Part shown: one piece after another, positions 45,501-54,905 of the stretch
How positions within the stretch are numbered: the stretch's first letter is position 1
How the letters are laid out: every line of letters starts with the position of its first letter
The notes under the pieces: model-generated
The model's input: only the letters and a program-made list of their open reading frames with translations
Databases searched by the model: none
What the model was told of the DNA's origin: nothing
From: JAAELZ01 sp965237485
Lineage (GTDB): Bacteria > Pseudomonadota > Gammaproteobacteria > Arenicellales > Poriferihabitantaceae
Direction of reading: 5' to 3'
Length of the DNA: 64,000 nucleotides
Assembly (NCBI GenBank): GCA_965237485.1
Contig: CBDEFQ010000006.1
Span: forward strand, 186,001-250,000
Made by a program: the position numbers and the translations under genes

Positions 45501-45845
45501 CTAGAAAAATAGCAGCGGAAACAAGCCCAGCAAACAGCCAACAATTATCCCGATGGCTTCGGCTATAACTATTTGTCGCCGGGACAACTCACCATCAGCA
45601 ACGGGCGGTAATTTGACATGCACCAGCTTTTCTACCCAGCGCCCCGATAAAATGCCGATGGCATCGGAGAAAGTGTTGCCCAAGCCTGCGGCAAGCAGCG
45701 TGTTGGATACCCCAATAGAGCGGAAGAAATTATCAATGCGCTCGCCAAACATGATCATTAAGAAATTATCAATAAACCCAAACACCACAAACGCGGTGGC
45801 AATGGAGATAACTCTATTTAAGGTGGTTCGATGTTGGGGAGACAT
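45501..45845 (-). CDS. TMEM65-like small membrane protein
   Basis: 114 residues with three hydrophobic segments: ISIATAFVVFGFIDNFLMIM, TLLAAGLGNTFSDAIGIL and AIGIIVGCLLGLFPLLFF. The GFIDNFLMI and AAGLGNTFSDAIGI blocks resemble the TMEM65 family, whose eukaryotic members are mitochondrial inner-membrane proteins; the bacterial role is not established. It lies 5 bp downstream of ribH on the same strand, so both are likely one transcript. Intact. Confidence 0.7.
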   Translation of the reverse strand: MSPQHRTTLNRVISIATAFVVFGFIDNFLMIMFGERIDNFFRSIGVSNTLLAAGLGNTFSDAIGILSGRWVEKLVHVKLPPVADGELSRRQIVIAEAIGIIVGCLLGLFPLLFF

Positions 45846-45850
45846 GACGG

Positions 45851-46333
45851 TTAGCTAACTCTACTAAGCAAAGGCTCGGTTACGCTACGCACATTTTCAA
45901 GGGTCTGTAAGCTAGACCGTGCGGCCTCGACACCCTTATTGCGAAAGTGTTTAAAGAAAAAATCGTGGTGCTCTGGCGCCTCTGAAAACAAGTGCGGGGT
46001 TAATACCACTGACATAATCGGCACTTCGGTTTCTAGTTGCACTTGCATCATGGCATCTAACACAGTGGAGGCGACAAAGTCGTGGCGGTAAATATTACCG
46101 TCGACAATTAAGCCGCTGGCAACAATAAGCTGATATTTACCACTCTTTGCTAGCAATTTACATTGCAATGGGATTTCCAAACTTCCTGGAACGGTAAAAA
46201 TATCGATTTGGTTGGCATTAACGCCGACTAGCTGCATTTCTTCAGTAAAGCCAATACGCGCTTGCGCCACAATATCGTGGTGCCAGCTAGCTTCAACAAA
46301 TGCGATTTTTGTATTTTGGTTCGATTGGTTCAT
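45851..46333 (-). CDS. ribH: 6,7-dimethyl-8-ribityllumazine synthase (RibH2-type)
   Basis: 160 residues from ATG 46333 (MNQSNQNTKIAFVEASWHHD). An upstream in-frame extension reads into the IS end and is unlikely. It condenses 5-amino-6-ribitylaminouracil with dihydroxybutanone phosphate in riboflavin synthesis. The fold markers are IAFVEASWHHDIV, FTVPGSLEIPLQCKLLAKSG and GLIVDGNIYRHDFVASTVLD, which holds the active-site His. The sequence is of the RibH2 type, known in Brucella to follow an FMN riboswitch. Here the riboswitch is 1.2 kb upstream because an IS5-family element lies between; without the IS the distance would be about 89 nt. Expression now depends on read-through or a new promoter. 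Confidence 0.92.
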   Translation of the reverse strand: MNQSNQNTKIAFVEASWHHDIVAQARIGFTEEMQLVGVNANQIDIFTVPGSLEIPLQCKLLAKSGKYQLIVASGLIVDGNIYRHDFVASTVLDAMMQVQLETEVPIMSVVLTPHLFSEAPEHHDFFFKHFRNKGVEAARSSLQTLENVRSVTEPLLSRVS

Positions 46334-46352
46334 TCGTCTAATTAAATTAAGT

Positions 46353-47450
46353 GAGAGTGCAGCATAACTCATCGAGTATCTACATAATTTGTTAAAATTA
46401 GGCATGCAAAAACCATTCGCCACCCAACGAGATTTATTAGTATCAAGATCAGATTTGGATCATCCAATTCTGCATAGTCTTGATGATACAGAAGCACTAT
46501 TAGATTGGAGCGAAATAGAGACACTGCTTTCATCTATTTATGCTGGCACTACTGGCCGCCCTAGTTATCCATTACTTAGTTTGTTCCGCAGCTTGATGCT
46601 GGGAATTTGGTATGAACTGTCGGATAGGGAGTTAGCACAGTGCTTATTTAGAGATTTATTGTTTCGTAAGTTTTGCCGCTTTGAGTTAGGCGGCGATGTA
46701 CCTGAAGCTTCGACCCTTGGGCGCTTTCGTAACCAGTTAATGGAGCACGAACTGTGGGATCGCTTGCTAGGTGAGATCAATCGTCAACTTGAAGCGAAGA
46801 ACATTATTATGAGCAAGGGGCGCATCAACATTATAGATGCAACACCTATAGAAGCGGCTCGTTCTGGAAATGGTAACGGCAAAGATGGGACGCCTAAGCG
46901 AGACCCTGAAGCGAGCTGGCATGTCAAAAATGACAGCCAACTGCGCGATGAATTGCTGTTGGGCGATGAGACTGCCCTATATGCTGATGCGGCGTATAGT
47001 TCTGAGGAGACGCGAGATAAACTGGAGCAACTTGGAATTGATGATCAGGTTCAACGCAAGGGCTATCGAGGTAATCCGTTGTCAGATGCAGACCGTACCC
47101 GTAATGCAGTTATTGCGGTAACGCGAGCAGGTGGCGAACGGCTCTTTGCGACTTACAAGCAGCATTATGGTTTAGCTCGCACTCGGTTCATGGGGCTAGC
47201 GAAGAACCAGACTGTTTACGGCCTAGCGGCGATGGCAGCGAATATCCGTAAAGGCACTAAGTTCTTAAGCTTGTATGGCTTGCCTGATTGGCACTATGCT
47301 GGATAGTTGTGCCTTTAATATGGCTTAGGTGCTCGAATTGATAAAATAGTGACTAAATGATGATCGAATACGCGAAACTGGGCAAATATAGCTCAAAAAA
47401 TGAGTGCTTCGAAAATATCAAACTAAAATCGTGAGTTACGCTGCGCTCTC
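46353..47450 (+). mobile_element. IS5-family element, 1,098 bp, inserted between FMN riboswitch and ribH
   Basis: Inverted repeats GAGAGTGCAGCATAACTCA / (reverse) GAGAGCGCAGCGTAACTCA and 5-bp target duplication TAAGT (46348-46352, 47451-47455). The transposase is oriented opposite to ribH and has an internal deletion. Confidence 0.85.
46404..47306 (+). pseudogene. IS5-family transposase with internal deletion
   Basis: 300 residues from ATG 46404 (MQKPFATQRDLLVSRSDLDH). It carries the DUF772-type N-terminus (LMLGIWYELSDRELAQCLFR), a core with INIIDATPIEAARSGNG (D), ALYADAAYSSEETRDKL (D) and GGERLFATYKQHYGLARTRF (E). Between SWHVKNDS and QLRDELLLGDE about 35 residues usual for IS5 transposases (the KxxYGYK...V-H region) are missing without a frameshift. 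The catalytic acids remain but the fold is probably damaged, so I treat it as inactive. Confidence 0.75.
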
Positions 47451-47524
47451 TAAGTGAAACACAATCGGGACATGCGGGGTTTTACAATACGCTAGGCAAG
47501 CCTAAGGAGTTGCAAAACTAACCA

Positions 47525-47674
<150 letters not shown>

Positions 47675-47700
47675 TTAGCGTGGTTTGTGACCACGGTTGC

Positions 47701-47728
47701 ATTATAGCGATAAAATATTTGCTGTCGA
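47701..47728 (-). promoter_or_regulatory. Sigma-70 promoter of the riboswitch transcript
   Basis: On the minus strand TCGACA, 16 bp, TATAAT: five of six and six of six consensus bases, ending about 26 bp before the first RFN stem. Confidence 0.75.
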
Positions 47729-47794
47729 TAGCATATTTAACAGTCGCTACGGCGTCATCAATGATTCTGCTGGTCGCTTTATTAAAATTTGCTT

Positions 47795-47823
47795 TTGTCA
47801 TATCTTGTCCAGCAGTTCATAAT
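47795..47823 (+). promoter_or_regulatory. Sigma-70 promoter of guaC
   Basis: TTGTCA, 17 bp, CATAAT: each hexamer matches five of six consensus bases. It lies 38 bp before the guaC start codon. Confidence 0.7.
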
Positions 47824-47861
47824 AGCGTGCCGCATTAGCGTCTGGCACACCACTAATTTTT

Positions 47862-48986
47862 ATGAGAATCGAAGAAGACAATAAACTAGATTACAAAAGT
47901 GTGTTGATAAGGCCAAAACGTAGCACCTTGGGCAGTCGTAAGGAGGTGGATTTGTATCGCGAATTTAGCTTTAGAAATGTCAATTTTACGCCAGATGCCA
48001 CGCACTATAACGGCGTGCCATTAATGGCGTCTAATATGGATGGCGTAGGCACTTTTGAAATGGCCGATACTTTGAGTGAACATGGCTTATTTACCTGCTT
48101 GGTGAAAAATTACCCTGCTGAAGAGCTGATTACCTTTTTTGATACCAAGCAAACAAAACGTATTGAGAATGTGGCTTATTCAATGGGTATTGCACCAAAA
48201 GACATGGAGAAATTTGAGCAAGTGTATAAGGCCAAATATACGCGACTTAAATATGTGTGTGTGGATGTGGCCAATGGTTATTCCGAGCGTTTTTCTGATT
48301 TTATAAAGCAGCTACGCGAAGGCCACCCAGATATCGTCATTATCGCTGGCAACGTGGTCACTGGCGAGATGACCGAAGAACTCATTTTGAGTGGAGCGGA
48401 TATTGTTAAAGTCGGCATCGGCCCGGGTAGCGTATGCACCACACGCATTCAAACAGGTGTAGGCTTTCCACAGCTTTCTGCAGTAATTGAGTGTGCCGAT
48501 GCTGCGCACGGATTAGGCGGTCATGTAATCGCTGATGGTGGCTGTACTTGCGCCGGAGACGTAGCCAAAGCCTTCGCCGCGGGTGCTGATTTTGTGATGC
48601 TCGGCGGTATGCTGGCAGGCCATGACGAAGGCGGCGGCGACATCATCACTAAGTACTTTAAAACCGGAGAAGTACACAAGACAAAACTAGGCTGGGAAGA
48701 CATAGTTGAAGAACGAAAATACGTGCAGTTTTATGGCATGAGTTCACAATCAGCTAACGATAAGCACTTTGGGGGGCTAAAGAAATATCGGTCCTCGGAA
48801 GGGCGTGAAGTGTCGGTGCCGTATCGGGGTAAGGTGGACCGCACAGTGATGGATTTGCTTGGCGGCATTCGCAGCACTTGTACTTATGCGGGGGCCAAGA
48901 AATTAAAATGGCTAAGTAAATGCACCACCTTCGTTAAAACAGACGAGCAGTTTAATGCTATTTTTGCAGGTTCTGACAAAAAGTAA
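47862..48986 (+). CDS. guaC: GMP reductase
   Basis: 374 residues from ATG 47862 (MRIEEDNKLDYKSVLIRPKR). It reduces GMP to IMP with NADPH, releasing ammonia, in purine salvage. The IMPDH/GMPR TIM barrel is complete: PLMASNMDGVGTFEMADTLS, CVDVANGYSERFSDFI, the catalytic loop KVGIGPGSVCTTRIQTGVGF with the nucleophilic Cys, VIADGGCTCAGDVAKAFAAG, and C-terminal VPYRGKVDRTVMDLLGGIRS. No CBS domains, which distinguishes it from IMP dehydrogenase. Length is close to that of typical GuaC. It has its own promoter, divergent from the riboswitch. Intact. Confidence 0.97.
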   Translation: MRIEEDNKLDYKSVLIRPKRSTLGSRKEVDLYREFSFRNVNFTPDATHYNGVPLMASNMDGVGTFEMADTLSEHGLFTCLVKNYPAEELITFFDTKQTKRIENVAYSMGIAPKDMEKFEQVYKAKYTRLKYVCVDVANGYSERFSDFIKQLREGHPDIVIIAGNVVTGEMTEELILSGADIVKVGIGPGSVCTTRIQTGVGFPQLSAVIECADAAHGLGGHVIADGGCTCAGDVAKAFAAGADFVMLGGMLAGHDEGGGDIITKYFKTGEVHKTKLGWEDIVEERKYVQFYGMSSQSANDKHFGGLKKYRSSEGREVSVPYRGKVDRTVMDLLGGIRSTCTYAGAKKLKWLSKCTTFVKTDEQFNAIFAGSDKK

Positions 48987-49021
48987 GCTTGTTAGAAATT
49001 TCTCCCGACTGAGCTTCCAAC

Positions 49022-49723
49022 ATGAAACATAAAATACTGGTTATTGAAGACGATTCAGATATCGCTAATTTGCTGCAAATGCATCTTACCGATGCAGATT
49101 TTGCAGTTCAATTAGCTGATACTGGAGATAAGGGTGTGGCTTATTTTAAGCACTGGTATCCTGAATTGGTCATTCTCGATATCACGCTACCTGGCATGGA
49201 TGGCTTAAGTGTGTGTAGAGAAATTCGCAAGCAAAATGAAGCGGTATCGATATTAATGCTGACCGCGAAGTCCACAGAACTTGATCGTGTGTTAGGCCTT
49301 GAAATGGGCGCGGATGATTATCTAACCAAACCATTTAGCTTGGCGGAATTGCTAGCAAGAGTTAAAGCATTGTTTCGGCGTACAAAGGCCTTAGCGAGTA
49401 TTAGTGAAAAAGCAGATGCCGCCACATTTTTGGACCGTGGACGTTTACAGATCGACGCGAACAAACATTGTGCTATGGTTGACGGTGAGGTTTTGGACCT
49501 CACCGCCAGAGAGTTTGATTTGTTATGGTTTCTTGCTAAAACCCCGGGCCGAGTTTATTCGCGGGCGCAATTGTTAGATTCAGTGTGGGGCTATGACCAC
49601 GATGGCTATGAGCACACCGTTAATACGCATATAAACCGCCTACGAATAAAGGTCGAAAATGACCCCGCTAAACCTGAGTTTGTGCAAACTGTTTGGGGGG
49701 TGGGTTACAAGTTCGCCGAATGA
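49022..49723 (+). CDS. OmpR-family response regulator
   Basis: 233 residues. The receiver domain has acidic pocket VIEDDSDIANLLQ, phospho-acceptor Asp in LVILDITLPGMDGLSV, the Thr in ILMLTAKSTELD and the Lys of DDYLTKPFSLAELLARV. The C-terminal winged-helix DNA-binding domain has LTAREFDLLWFLAKTPGRVY and the recognition region HINRLRIKVENDPAKPEFVQ. The stop overlaps the kinase start (ATGA), so they form a coupled two-component pair. Targets are unknown; the adjacent MsrAB gene suggests envelope oxidative stress. Confidence 0.95.
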   Translation: MKHKILVIEDDSDIANLLQMHLTDADFAVQLADTGDKGVAYFKHWYPELVILDITLPGMDGLSVCREIRKQNEAVSILMLTAKSTELDRVLGLEMGADDYLTKPFSLAELLARVKALFRRTKALASISEKADAATFLDRGRLQIDANKHCAMVDGEVLDLTAREFDLLWFLAKTPGRVYSRAQLLDSVWGYDHDGYEHTVNTHINRLRIKVENDPAKPEFVQTVWGVGYKFAE

Positions 49724-51189
49724 AGATACGTCATTCCCTTTTTGCAAAGCTCTCTTTGGGTTTATTAGCTTTGTTAGTTTCAATCGGACTTATCTACGCG
49801 GTTTTGAGTACAATTGTGGCAAAGAGTTATTTCGAGCGAGTAAGCCAGGACTTGCACCGTTCATTAGCGGATAATTTAGTTGCAGATAAAAACCTAGTGC
49901 AGGAAGGGCGCCTCAACGAGGAAGCACTCAAAGAGACCTTCAGGCAATACATGGTGGTTAACCCGAGTATCGAAATTTACTTGTTAGATTTGCAGGGCAA
50001 AATCATCGCTTATTCCGCTGACCCAGGTAAGGTGAAACGTGAAAAAGTTTCACTGCGACCGGTGTTTTCTTTTTTAGATGGCAGTGAACAGTACCCGCTG
50101 GGTGACGACCCACGCAGCCATGATAAACGCAAGCCGTTTTCGGTGACAGAAGTACCGACAGCAGATAACCCCGAAGGCTATTTATATGTAGTTTTACGTG
50201 GAGAACAACAAGATCAAATAGAGGAAATGGCGCAAGAAAGTCATTTCATTCGCTTTAGTGGCTGGGCCGTGTTGTTTAGTTTGTTTGTAGGGCTGGTGGC
50301 GGGTTTGTTGGTGTTTTATTTTCTGACGCGAAGGCTAAGCGCGTTTAGTCGGCAGATCGAGCATTTTGAGCGCAGCGGATTTACCAGTGATTTGATTTCA
50401 TCGCCGCGTTCGGGCAACGACGAAATTGATCAGATTAATCGTACTTTCGAAAACATGGCTGCACGCATCCGCACCCAGCTTGAGCAACTGGAAGCGAAAG
50501 ATACACAGCGCCGTCATCTAGTGGCACAAATATCCCACGATTTACGCACACCACTTGCCTCGATGCTAGGTTATATTGAATCGCTAGAGTTAAAGAAAGA
50601 AGGCCTTTCTATTAAACAACAGACCTTTCTGGAAGTAGCGCACAAGCAGGGTAGACGCTTAAGTCAAATGATTGAGGCGCTGTTCGAGTTGTCCAGCTTA
50701 GAGGCGCAAGAGACTGAACCGACGATTGAGGCTTTTATGCCCGCTGAATGGTTGTACGATGTAGCGCAAAAACATCAAATCAGAGCGCAAGACCAAGGGG
50801 TAACAGTTGAAGTTGATATTCAGCAAGAGGGTTTATTGGCCAAAGCAGACATTTCTCTGTTAGAAAGGGTAATGGATAATTTAATCAGCAATGCGCTCAG
50901 CCATGCTCAGGCGCAAAGCAATCTTACGCTTCGGTTAAATGCAGCGGAAGAACAAATAAAAATTGAAGTAGTGGACCAAGGCAAAGGCATAGCGCAAGAA
51001 GAGTTAGATAATTTGTTTGAACCATTTGTAAGCAGCGAAGGTCGGAGTAGTTGGAGTGCAGAGTGCCGTCATGCGGGCTTGGGCCTGGCGATTGCGAAAA
51101 GAATCATGTTAATACTCAATGGCGATATCGCGGTTAACAGCCAACAAAATGTGGGTAGCACTTTCGTTTTAAGCTTGCCTAAAGTCTGA
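49720..51189 (+). CDS. Membrane sensor histidine kinase
   Basis: 489 residues from ATG 49720 (MKIRHSLFAKLSLGLLALLV), which overlaps the regulator stop. TM1 is about residues 8-30; a periplasmic sensor region of about 140 residues follows, TM2 lies near 178-200 (WAVLFSLFVGLVAGLLVFYF), then HAMP, HisKA with phosphorylated His in LVAQISHDLRTPLASMLGY, and HATPase_c with NLISNALSHA (N box), DQGKGIAQEELDNLFEPF (G1/F) and GLGLAIAKRIM (G2). It autophosphorylates and drives the preceding regulator. The signal is not evident from sequence. Intact. Confidence 0.95.
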   Translation: MKIRHSLFAKLSLGLLALLVSIGLIYAVLSTIVAKSYFERVSQDLHRSLADNLVADKNLVQEGRLNEEALKETFRQYMVVNPSIEIYLLDLQGKIIAYSADPGKVKREKVSLRPVFSFLDGSEQYPLGDDPRSHDKRKPFSVTEVPTADNPEGYLYVVLRGEQQDQIEEMAQESHFIRFSGWAVLFSLFVGLVAGLLVFYFLTRRLSAFSRQIEHFERSGFTSDLISSPRSGNDEIDQINRTFENMAARIRTQLEQLEAKDTQRRHLVAQISHDLRTPLASMLGYIESLELKKEGLSIKQQTFLEVAHKQGRRLSQMIEALFELSSLEAQETEPTIEAFMPAEWLYDVAQKHQIRAQDQGVTVEVDIQQEGLLAKADISLLERVMDNLISNALSHAQAQSNLTLRLNAAEEQIKIEVVDQGKGIAQEELDNLFEPFVSSEGRSSWSAECRHAGLGLAIAKRIMLILNGDIAVNSQQNVGSTFVLSLPKV

Positions 51190-51297
51190 TTAATGCAATT
51201 ATTGGCAATTGTTATAAATTTGTTAGAACTGCGTGAAAGGCTTGTCACAGACTACACATAAAGTGTTCCCTAAGATAACTAAAGAAGTATAGAAACC

Positions 51298-52473
51298 ATG
51301 AAACTAGCCAATACTAAATTTAAGCCTATTTTGATTGCTTGGGCTGGAATTGCCGCAGCTTGTGTGTTTGCTGCTGGGCAGACCAATGCAGATACAAATA
51401 ATAATGACAAGTATGCCGAAGCCGTTTTTGCTGGTGGTTGCTTTTGGTGCATAGAGGCGGGTTTCGAAAAAGTAGAAGGGGTGAAAGAAGCCATTTCTGG
51501 ATACACAGGAGGCACTTTAGAGAACCCGACATACAAGCAAGTTGGCCGCGGAAAAACCAATCACACCGAAGCGGTTAAAGTGATCTATAACCCAAAGAAA
51601 GTGAGCTATGATGATTTATTGGACGCTTTTTGGAAGCAGTTTGATCCGACCGATGCCGAAGGTTCGTTTGTTGATCGTGGTCGACATTATCGGCCGGGAA
51701 TTTTTTACGCGACGGAAGAGCAACGACAGGTAGCGCAGGCTTCTCTAGAGGCGTTAGATGCAACGGGCCGCTATGACAAGCCCATTGCAACTGAAATTAC
51801 TGAGCTCACCAAGTTTTATAAAGCCGAAAGCTATCACCAGAATTATTACAAGGTGAACCCAGTACGTTATAACTACTATCGCTTTGGCTCAGGTCGCGAC
51901 CAGTGGTTAGAAAAGGTATGGGGTGATGAACTGCATGCCGAAAAGAAGAAAAAGGACAAAGCTGAATTGGTTATGGCGAGTGCAGATGAAACCGTAGCAA
52001 ACGATTCTATGTCTGAGGAAGACTTGAGCATGAAGTATGCAAAGCCAAGCAAAAAAGAAATCAAGGAAAAACTTACGCCCTTGCAATATCGTGTGACCCA
52101 ACATGAAGATACCGAAAGGCCATACGAAAACGAGTATCATGACAATAAGAAACCGGGCATTTATGTGGACATAGTTTCAGGAGAGCCGCTATTTTCTTCG
52201 ATCAACAAGTTTGATTCACGCACTGGATGGCCTAGTTTCGATCGCCCAATTGACGAGCAATTTGTAGCGACTGAAACTGATTTCAAGATGATTTTACCGC
52301 GCACCGAGGTGAGAAGCGTATATGGTGATTCTCATCTTGGGCATGTATTTAAAGACGGCCCATCAACAACCGGCCTACGTTATTGCATCAATTCGGCTTC
52401 TTTGCGCTTTGTGCCTAAACAAAAGCTAGAAGAGGAAGGCTATGGGCAGTATATGGTGCAGTTTTCAGAGTAA
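51298..52473 (+). CDS. Exported MsrA-MsrB methionine sulfoxide reductase fusion
   Basis: 391 residues. An N-terminal signal peptide (ILIAWAGIAAACVFAAGQTN) targets the periplasm. The MsrA domain (about 40-205) has the catalytic FAGGCFWCIEAGFEKVEG and KAESYHQNYY. After a charged linker the MsrB domain (about 255-385) has RVTQHEDTERPYENEYHDNK, SRTGWPSFDRPI, GDSHLGHVFKDGP and RYCINSASLRF with the catalytic Cys. It repairs both diastereomers of methionine sulfoxide in exported proteins. It starts 109 bp after the kinase gene and is followed by the DUF1223 thiol protein, consistent with an envelope redox-repair unit. Intact. Confidence 0.95.
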   Translation: MKLANTKFKPILIAWAGIAAACVFAAGQTNADTNNNDKYAEAVFAGGCFWCIEAGFEKVEGVKEAISGYTGGTLENPTYKQVGRGKTNHTEAVKVIYNPKKVSYDDLLDAFWKQFDPTDAEGSFVDRGRHYRPGIFYATEEQRQVAQASLEALDATGRYDKPIATEITELTKFYKAESYHQNYYKVNPVRYNYYRFGSGRDQWLEKVWGDELHAEKKKKDKAELVMASADETVANDSMSEEDLSMKYAKPSKKEIKEKLTPLQYRVTQHEDTERPYENEYHDNKKPGIYVDIVSGEPLFSSINKFDSRTGWPSFDRPIDEQFVATETDFKMILPRTEVRSVYGDSHLGHVFKDGPSTTGLRYCINSASLRFVPKQKLEEEGYGQYMVQFSE

Positions 52474-52497
52474 CGGCGCAGTCCAGAGGACCTAATT

Positions 52498-53262
52498 ATG
52501 AAATCAATACAAAGTAGAGTAGGTAGGCTGATTGGCGGCTTACTTATACTAAGCGCGAGCGGTTATCTTGTTGCAGAGACCAAAATGGCTAAAAGCGGGG
52601 AGAACAAAGCCTCAGTGGTGGAGTTATATACTTCTGAAGGCTGTAGCAGCTGTCCGCCAGCAGATGAATATTTAAGCGGTTTGGAAGCAAAATTGGGCGC
52701 AGATGCACAGGTTATTCCACTGGCTTTTCATGTTGACTACTGGAATTACCTTGGCTGGGAAGACCCCTTTTCAAAGGCCCAATTTACCAAGCGCCAGCGC
52801 CGTTTAGGGGTGTTAAACGAACAACGTACTATCTATACACCTGAATTTATTGTTGATGGCAAGGAGTCACGTAACCACGCGATAGCACAAAATGTGGTAG
52901 CTGCGAATACCAGTAAAGCGAAGGCAGGTATCGATCTTGAGTTAACTCAAACCGATGTCTCTGTCCAGGCTAAGGTGACAGTGGATAATATAGCCAAATC
53001 GAGTGGTAGCGTGTTGTATGTAGTGCTCTACGAGAACAATATTAGTCGGCGTATTGAGAACGGCGAAAACCGGGGCAAAACCTTGCATCACGATTATGTG
53101 GTACGCGACCTACAAGGCCCGAAAAAAGTCAGAAATGGTGATACCTTGTCTTTTAGCCTGCCGATCGATCCCGAATGGGAGACCGACAACATGGGTATGG
53201 TGGTGATGGTGAAATCAAGCCGTACAGGGGAAACGCTGCAAGCATTACGCACAATGTTTTAG
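52498..53262 (+). CDS. DUF1223 exported thioredoxin-fold protein
   Basis: 254 residues with an N-terminal signal segment (LIGGLLILSASGYLVA). DUF1223 landmarks are VVELYTSEGCSSCPPADEYL, with a C-x2-C thiol pair at the thioredoxin active-site position, then FHVDYWNYLGWEDPFSKAQF and IYTPEFIVDGKESRNH. The C-terminal half is a beta-rich domain. The family is presumed periplasmic and redox-active, with no defined substrate. It lies 24 bp after msrAB, so probably co-transcribed, perhaps as a thiol helper. Intact. Confidence 0.85.
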   Translation: MKSIQSRVGRLIGGLLILSASGYLVAETKMAKSGENKASVVELYTSEGCSSCPPADEYLSGLEAKLGADAQVIPLAFHVDYWNYLGWEDPFSKAQFTKRQRRLGVLNEQRTIYTPEFIVDGKESRNHAIAQNVVAANTSKAKAGIDLELTQTDVSVQAKVTVDNIAKSSGSVLYVVLYENNISRRIENGENRGKTLHHDYVVRDLQGPKKVRNGDTLSFSLPIDPEWETDNMGMVVMVKSSRTGETLQALRTMF

Positions 53263-53345
53263 TGCATATGGCGTAGTAAAAGCCGCATGCGTTGGGTGCT
53301 AAATACCCTATAATGGTAGTTCTATTATCAATTTGAATTACTAAA

Positions 53346-53630
53346 ATGAAAATAATTTCAGTGCTTGTAGCGGCATTTTTACTGAGTTTGTCTGTTAACG
53401 CACAAACTTTTTTAACGGAAGACGAAATGATTGAGACGATGGTAGGTGCCACCGTTTCGGGCGTATCTAGCAAAGATGGAACGACTCCTTGGTCTCAGAC
53501 TTATTTAGCACCAAAAAAGGAAGGCAAGAAAAAAGGCAAGGTCAACGGGCTTTGGGCAGGGGAGACATACAAAGCCAAGTGGTACATCAAGAAAGGCAAG
53601 CCAATGGAATATTTATGGAATCTTGAATAG
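53346..53630 (+). CDS. Small exported protein of unknown function
   Basis: 94 residues with a clear signal peptide (MKIISVLVAAFLLSLSVNAQ, cleavage after NAQ) and a basic mature part containing TMVGATVSGVSSKDGTTPWS and KKEGKKKGKVNGLWAGETYK. The pattern of a short beta-rich secreted domain is reminiscent of small DUF995-like periplasmic proteins, but I do not recognise it. A TATAAT hexamer at 53309-53314 may be its own -10 box. It converges with the DUF1704 gene, separated by 0 bp. Confidence 0.65.
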   Translation: MKIISVLVAAFLLSLSVNAQTFLTEDEMIETMVGATVSGVSSKDGTTPWSQTYLAPKKEGKKKGKVNGLWAGETYKAKWYIKKGKPMEYLWNLE

Positions 53631-54905
53631 TTATTGCCGCTGTTGTTGTTTGACCTGCGGTGCAACACTTAATAATTTATTGTAATGCGCTTTAACTTTA
53701 CGCATATCAATCCCGTTTAAAAAAGTGGAATAAGCAAGATAGCTGAGTAAAAAGCGTTTGTCTTGCGCCCAAGGTGGTAGATACTTAGGTAGCAAACAAA
53801 GGCCTTCATTCGCCAGCTGGCATAGCACAGGAATATCTTCTAAGTTGAGTTTTCCGCAAAATAATAGCGGCAAACAATCCACCCTTTTAGTTGCCACAAT
53901 AGCCCTAAAGAAATTGTGCACACGCACTAAGCCGTCAAGATAAACATTGTCTTTGGTAAACGGGGCACCGCCCGTAATCACCCCGCCTCGGAAAACCCTT
54001 CGGGTATTTTCAAATGCTTGTTCCTTGTCGCCTACCCGGCTCAAGAAATACTGATAAAGCTCAACAAAATCAGCGCCATCAATCGCCATTTGAATGCCGA
54101 GAACGCGGTCAGATAAACGCCGCATTCTATCGATGTCCATGGTGCCGGTAATAAATTCGGCAAATACAGCCAAGCCTTCTTGGGTGCGGGTAGTGCCGGG
54201 GTGACTAGCAGCTAAAAGGGGTAGGTGGGTTTGTGCAAGACCATTGAGTGACGTGCCGACGTGGATATGTGCTTCGTGGTTGATGAGCTGGACAATATCG
54301 CGGTCAGTAAAACAAGCACCGCGGCGAATTCGAATACGTTTAGGGCCGGCCAAGGCATTCGCTGATAAGTTATCCTCAATTAAGATCACAGGGGCTTGCT
54401 TTCCAAATGCCTTATCAACGGCTTGGCGCATTTGTTCGGCTACGGTTTGGGCGAGATGGCAAGCGTCTTGAGGCGCGCCGAGGTCAACGTTAGAGAACGA
54501 CTCGATTAGCGCATCGAATTGCTGGGCCAAAGCCAATGATGTGGACATGCCGTCAATCAATGGGTCTTGTGGTGCGCCATATAGTTCTTTGGAATGCACG
54601 TAAAAATCGGTATGCCCACAACAACTGAGCATTTTAGTGCTAGTGGCAATGACTTTGGCTTGGCGGTTTAGCCAATGGTCCTGTGCAGAATCACCTAATT
54701 CCAGTTTAATGTCTTCAATTTGTTTAAGAATTGAATCAGGGTCAAAACTTGGGTAAGTGACTGATGGGTTGATCGTTCCATTATTATCAAAAAAGTGCTG
54801 TCTAATTTCTGTGGTCCAGCTTATATGTCGTAAAATTCGCACTCCCTTAGAGGCGTTATATAGCCGCTCGCTTAAATGAGATAGACGTAGGTTTTCGGCT
54901 TTCAT
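53631..54905 (-). CDS. QEGLA-motif (DUF1704) family metalloprotease-like protein
   Basis: 424 residues. It contains NHEAHIHVGTSLNG, a His-Glu-x2-His arrangement like a zinc-peptidase site, and TRTQEGLAVFAEFITGTMDI, the QEGLA motif that names the flavohemoglobin-expression-modulating family. The protein looks cytosolic and mostly helical, with no signal peptide. The activity is not established; microtubule-carboxypeptidase relatives share the fold. ATG 54905 overlaps the stop of the P5C-reductase-like gene by ATGA, so the two are coupled. Length and motifs are complete. Confidence 0.85.
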   Translation of the reverse strand: MKAENLRLSHLSERLYNASKGVRILRHISWTTEIRQHFFDNNGTINPSVTYPSFDPDSILKQIEDIKLELGDSAQDHWLNRQAKVIATSTKMLSCCGHTDFYVHSKELYGAPQDPLIDGMSTSLALAQQFDALIESFSNVDLGAPQDACHLAQTVAEQMRQAVDKAFGKQAPVILIEDNLSANALAGPKRIRIRRGACFTDRDIVQLINHEAHIHVGTSLNGLAQTHLPLLAASHPGTTRTQEGLAVFAEFITGTMDIDRMRRLSDRVLGIQMAIDGADFVELYQYFLSRVGDKEQAFENTRRVFRGGVITGGAPFTKDNVYLDGLVRVHNFFRAIVATKRVDCLPLLFCGKLNLEDIPVLCQLANEGLCLLPKYLPPWAQDKRFLLSYLAYSTFLNGIDMRKVKAHYNKLLSVAPQVKQQQRQ

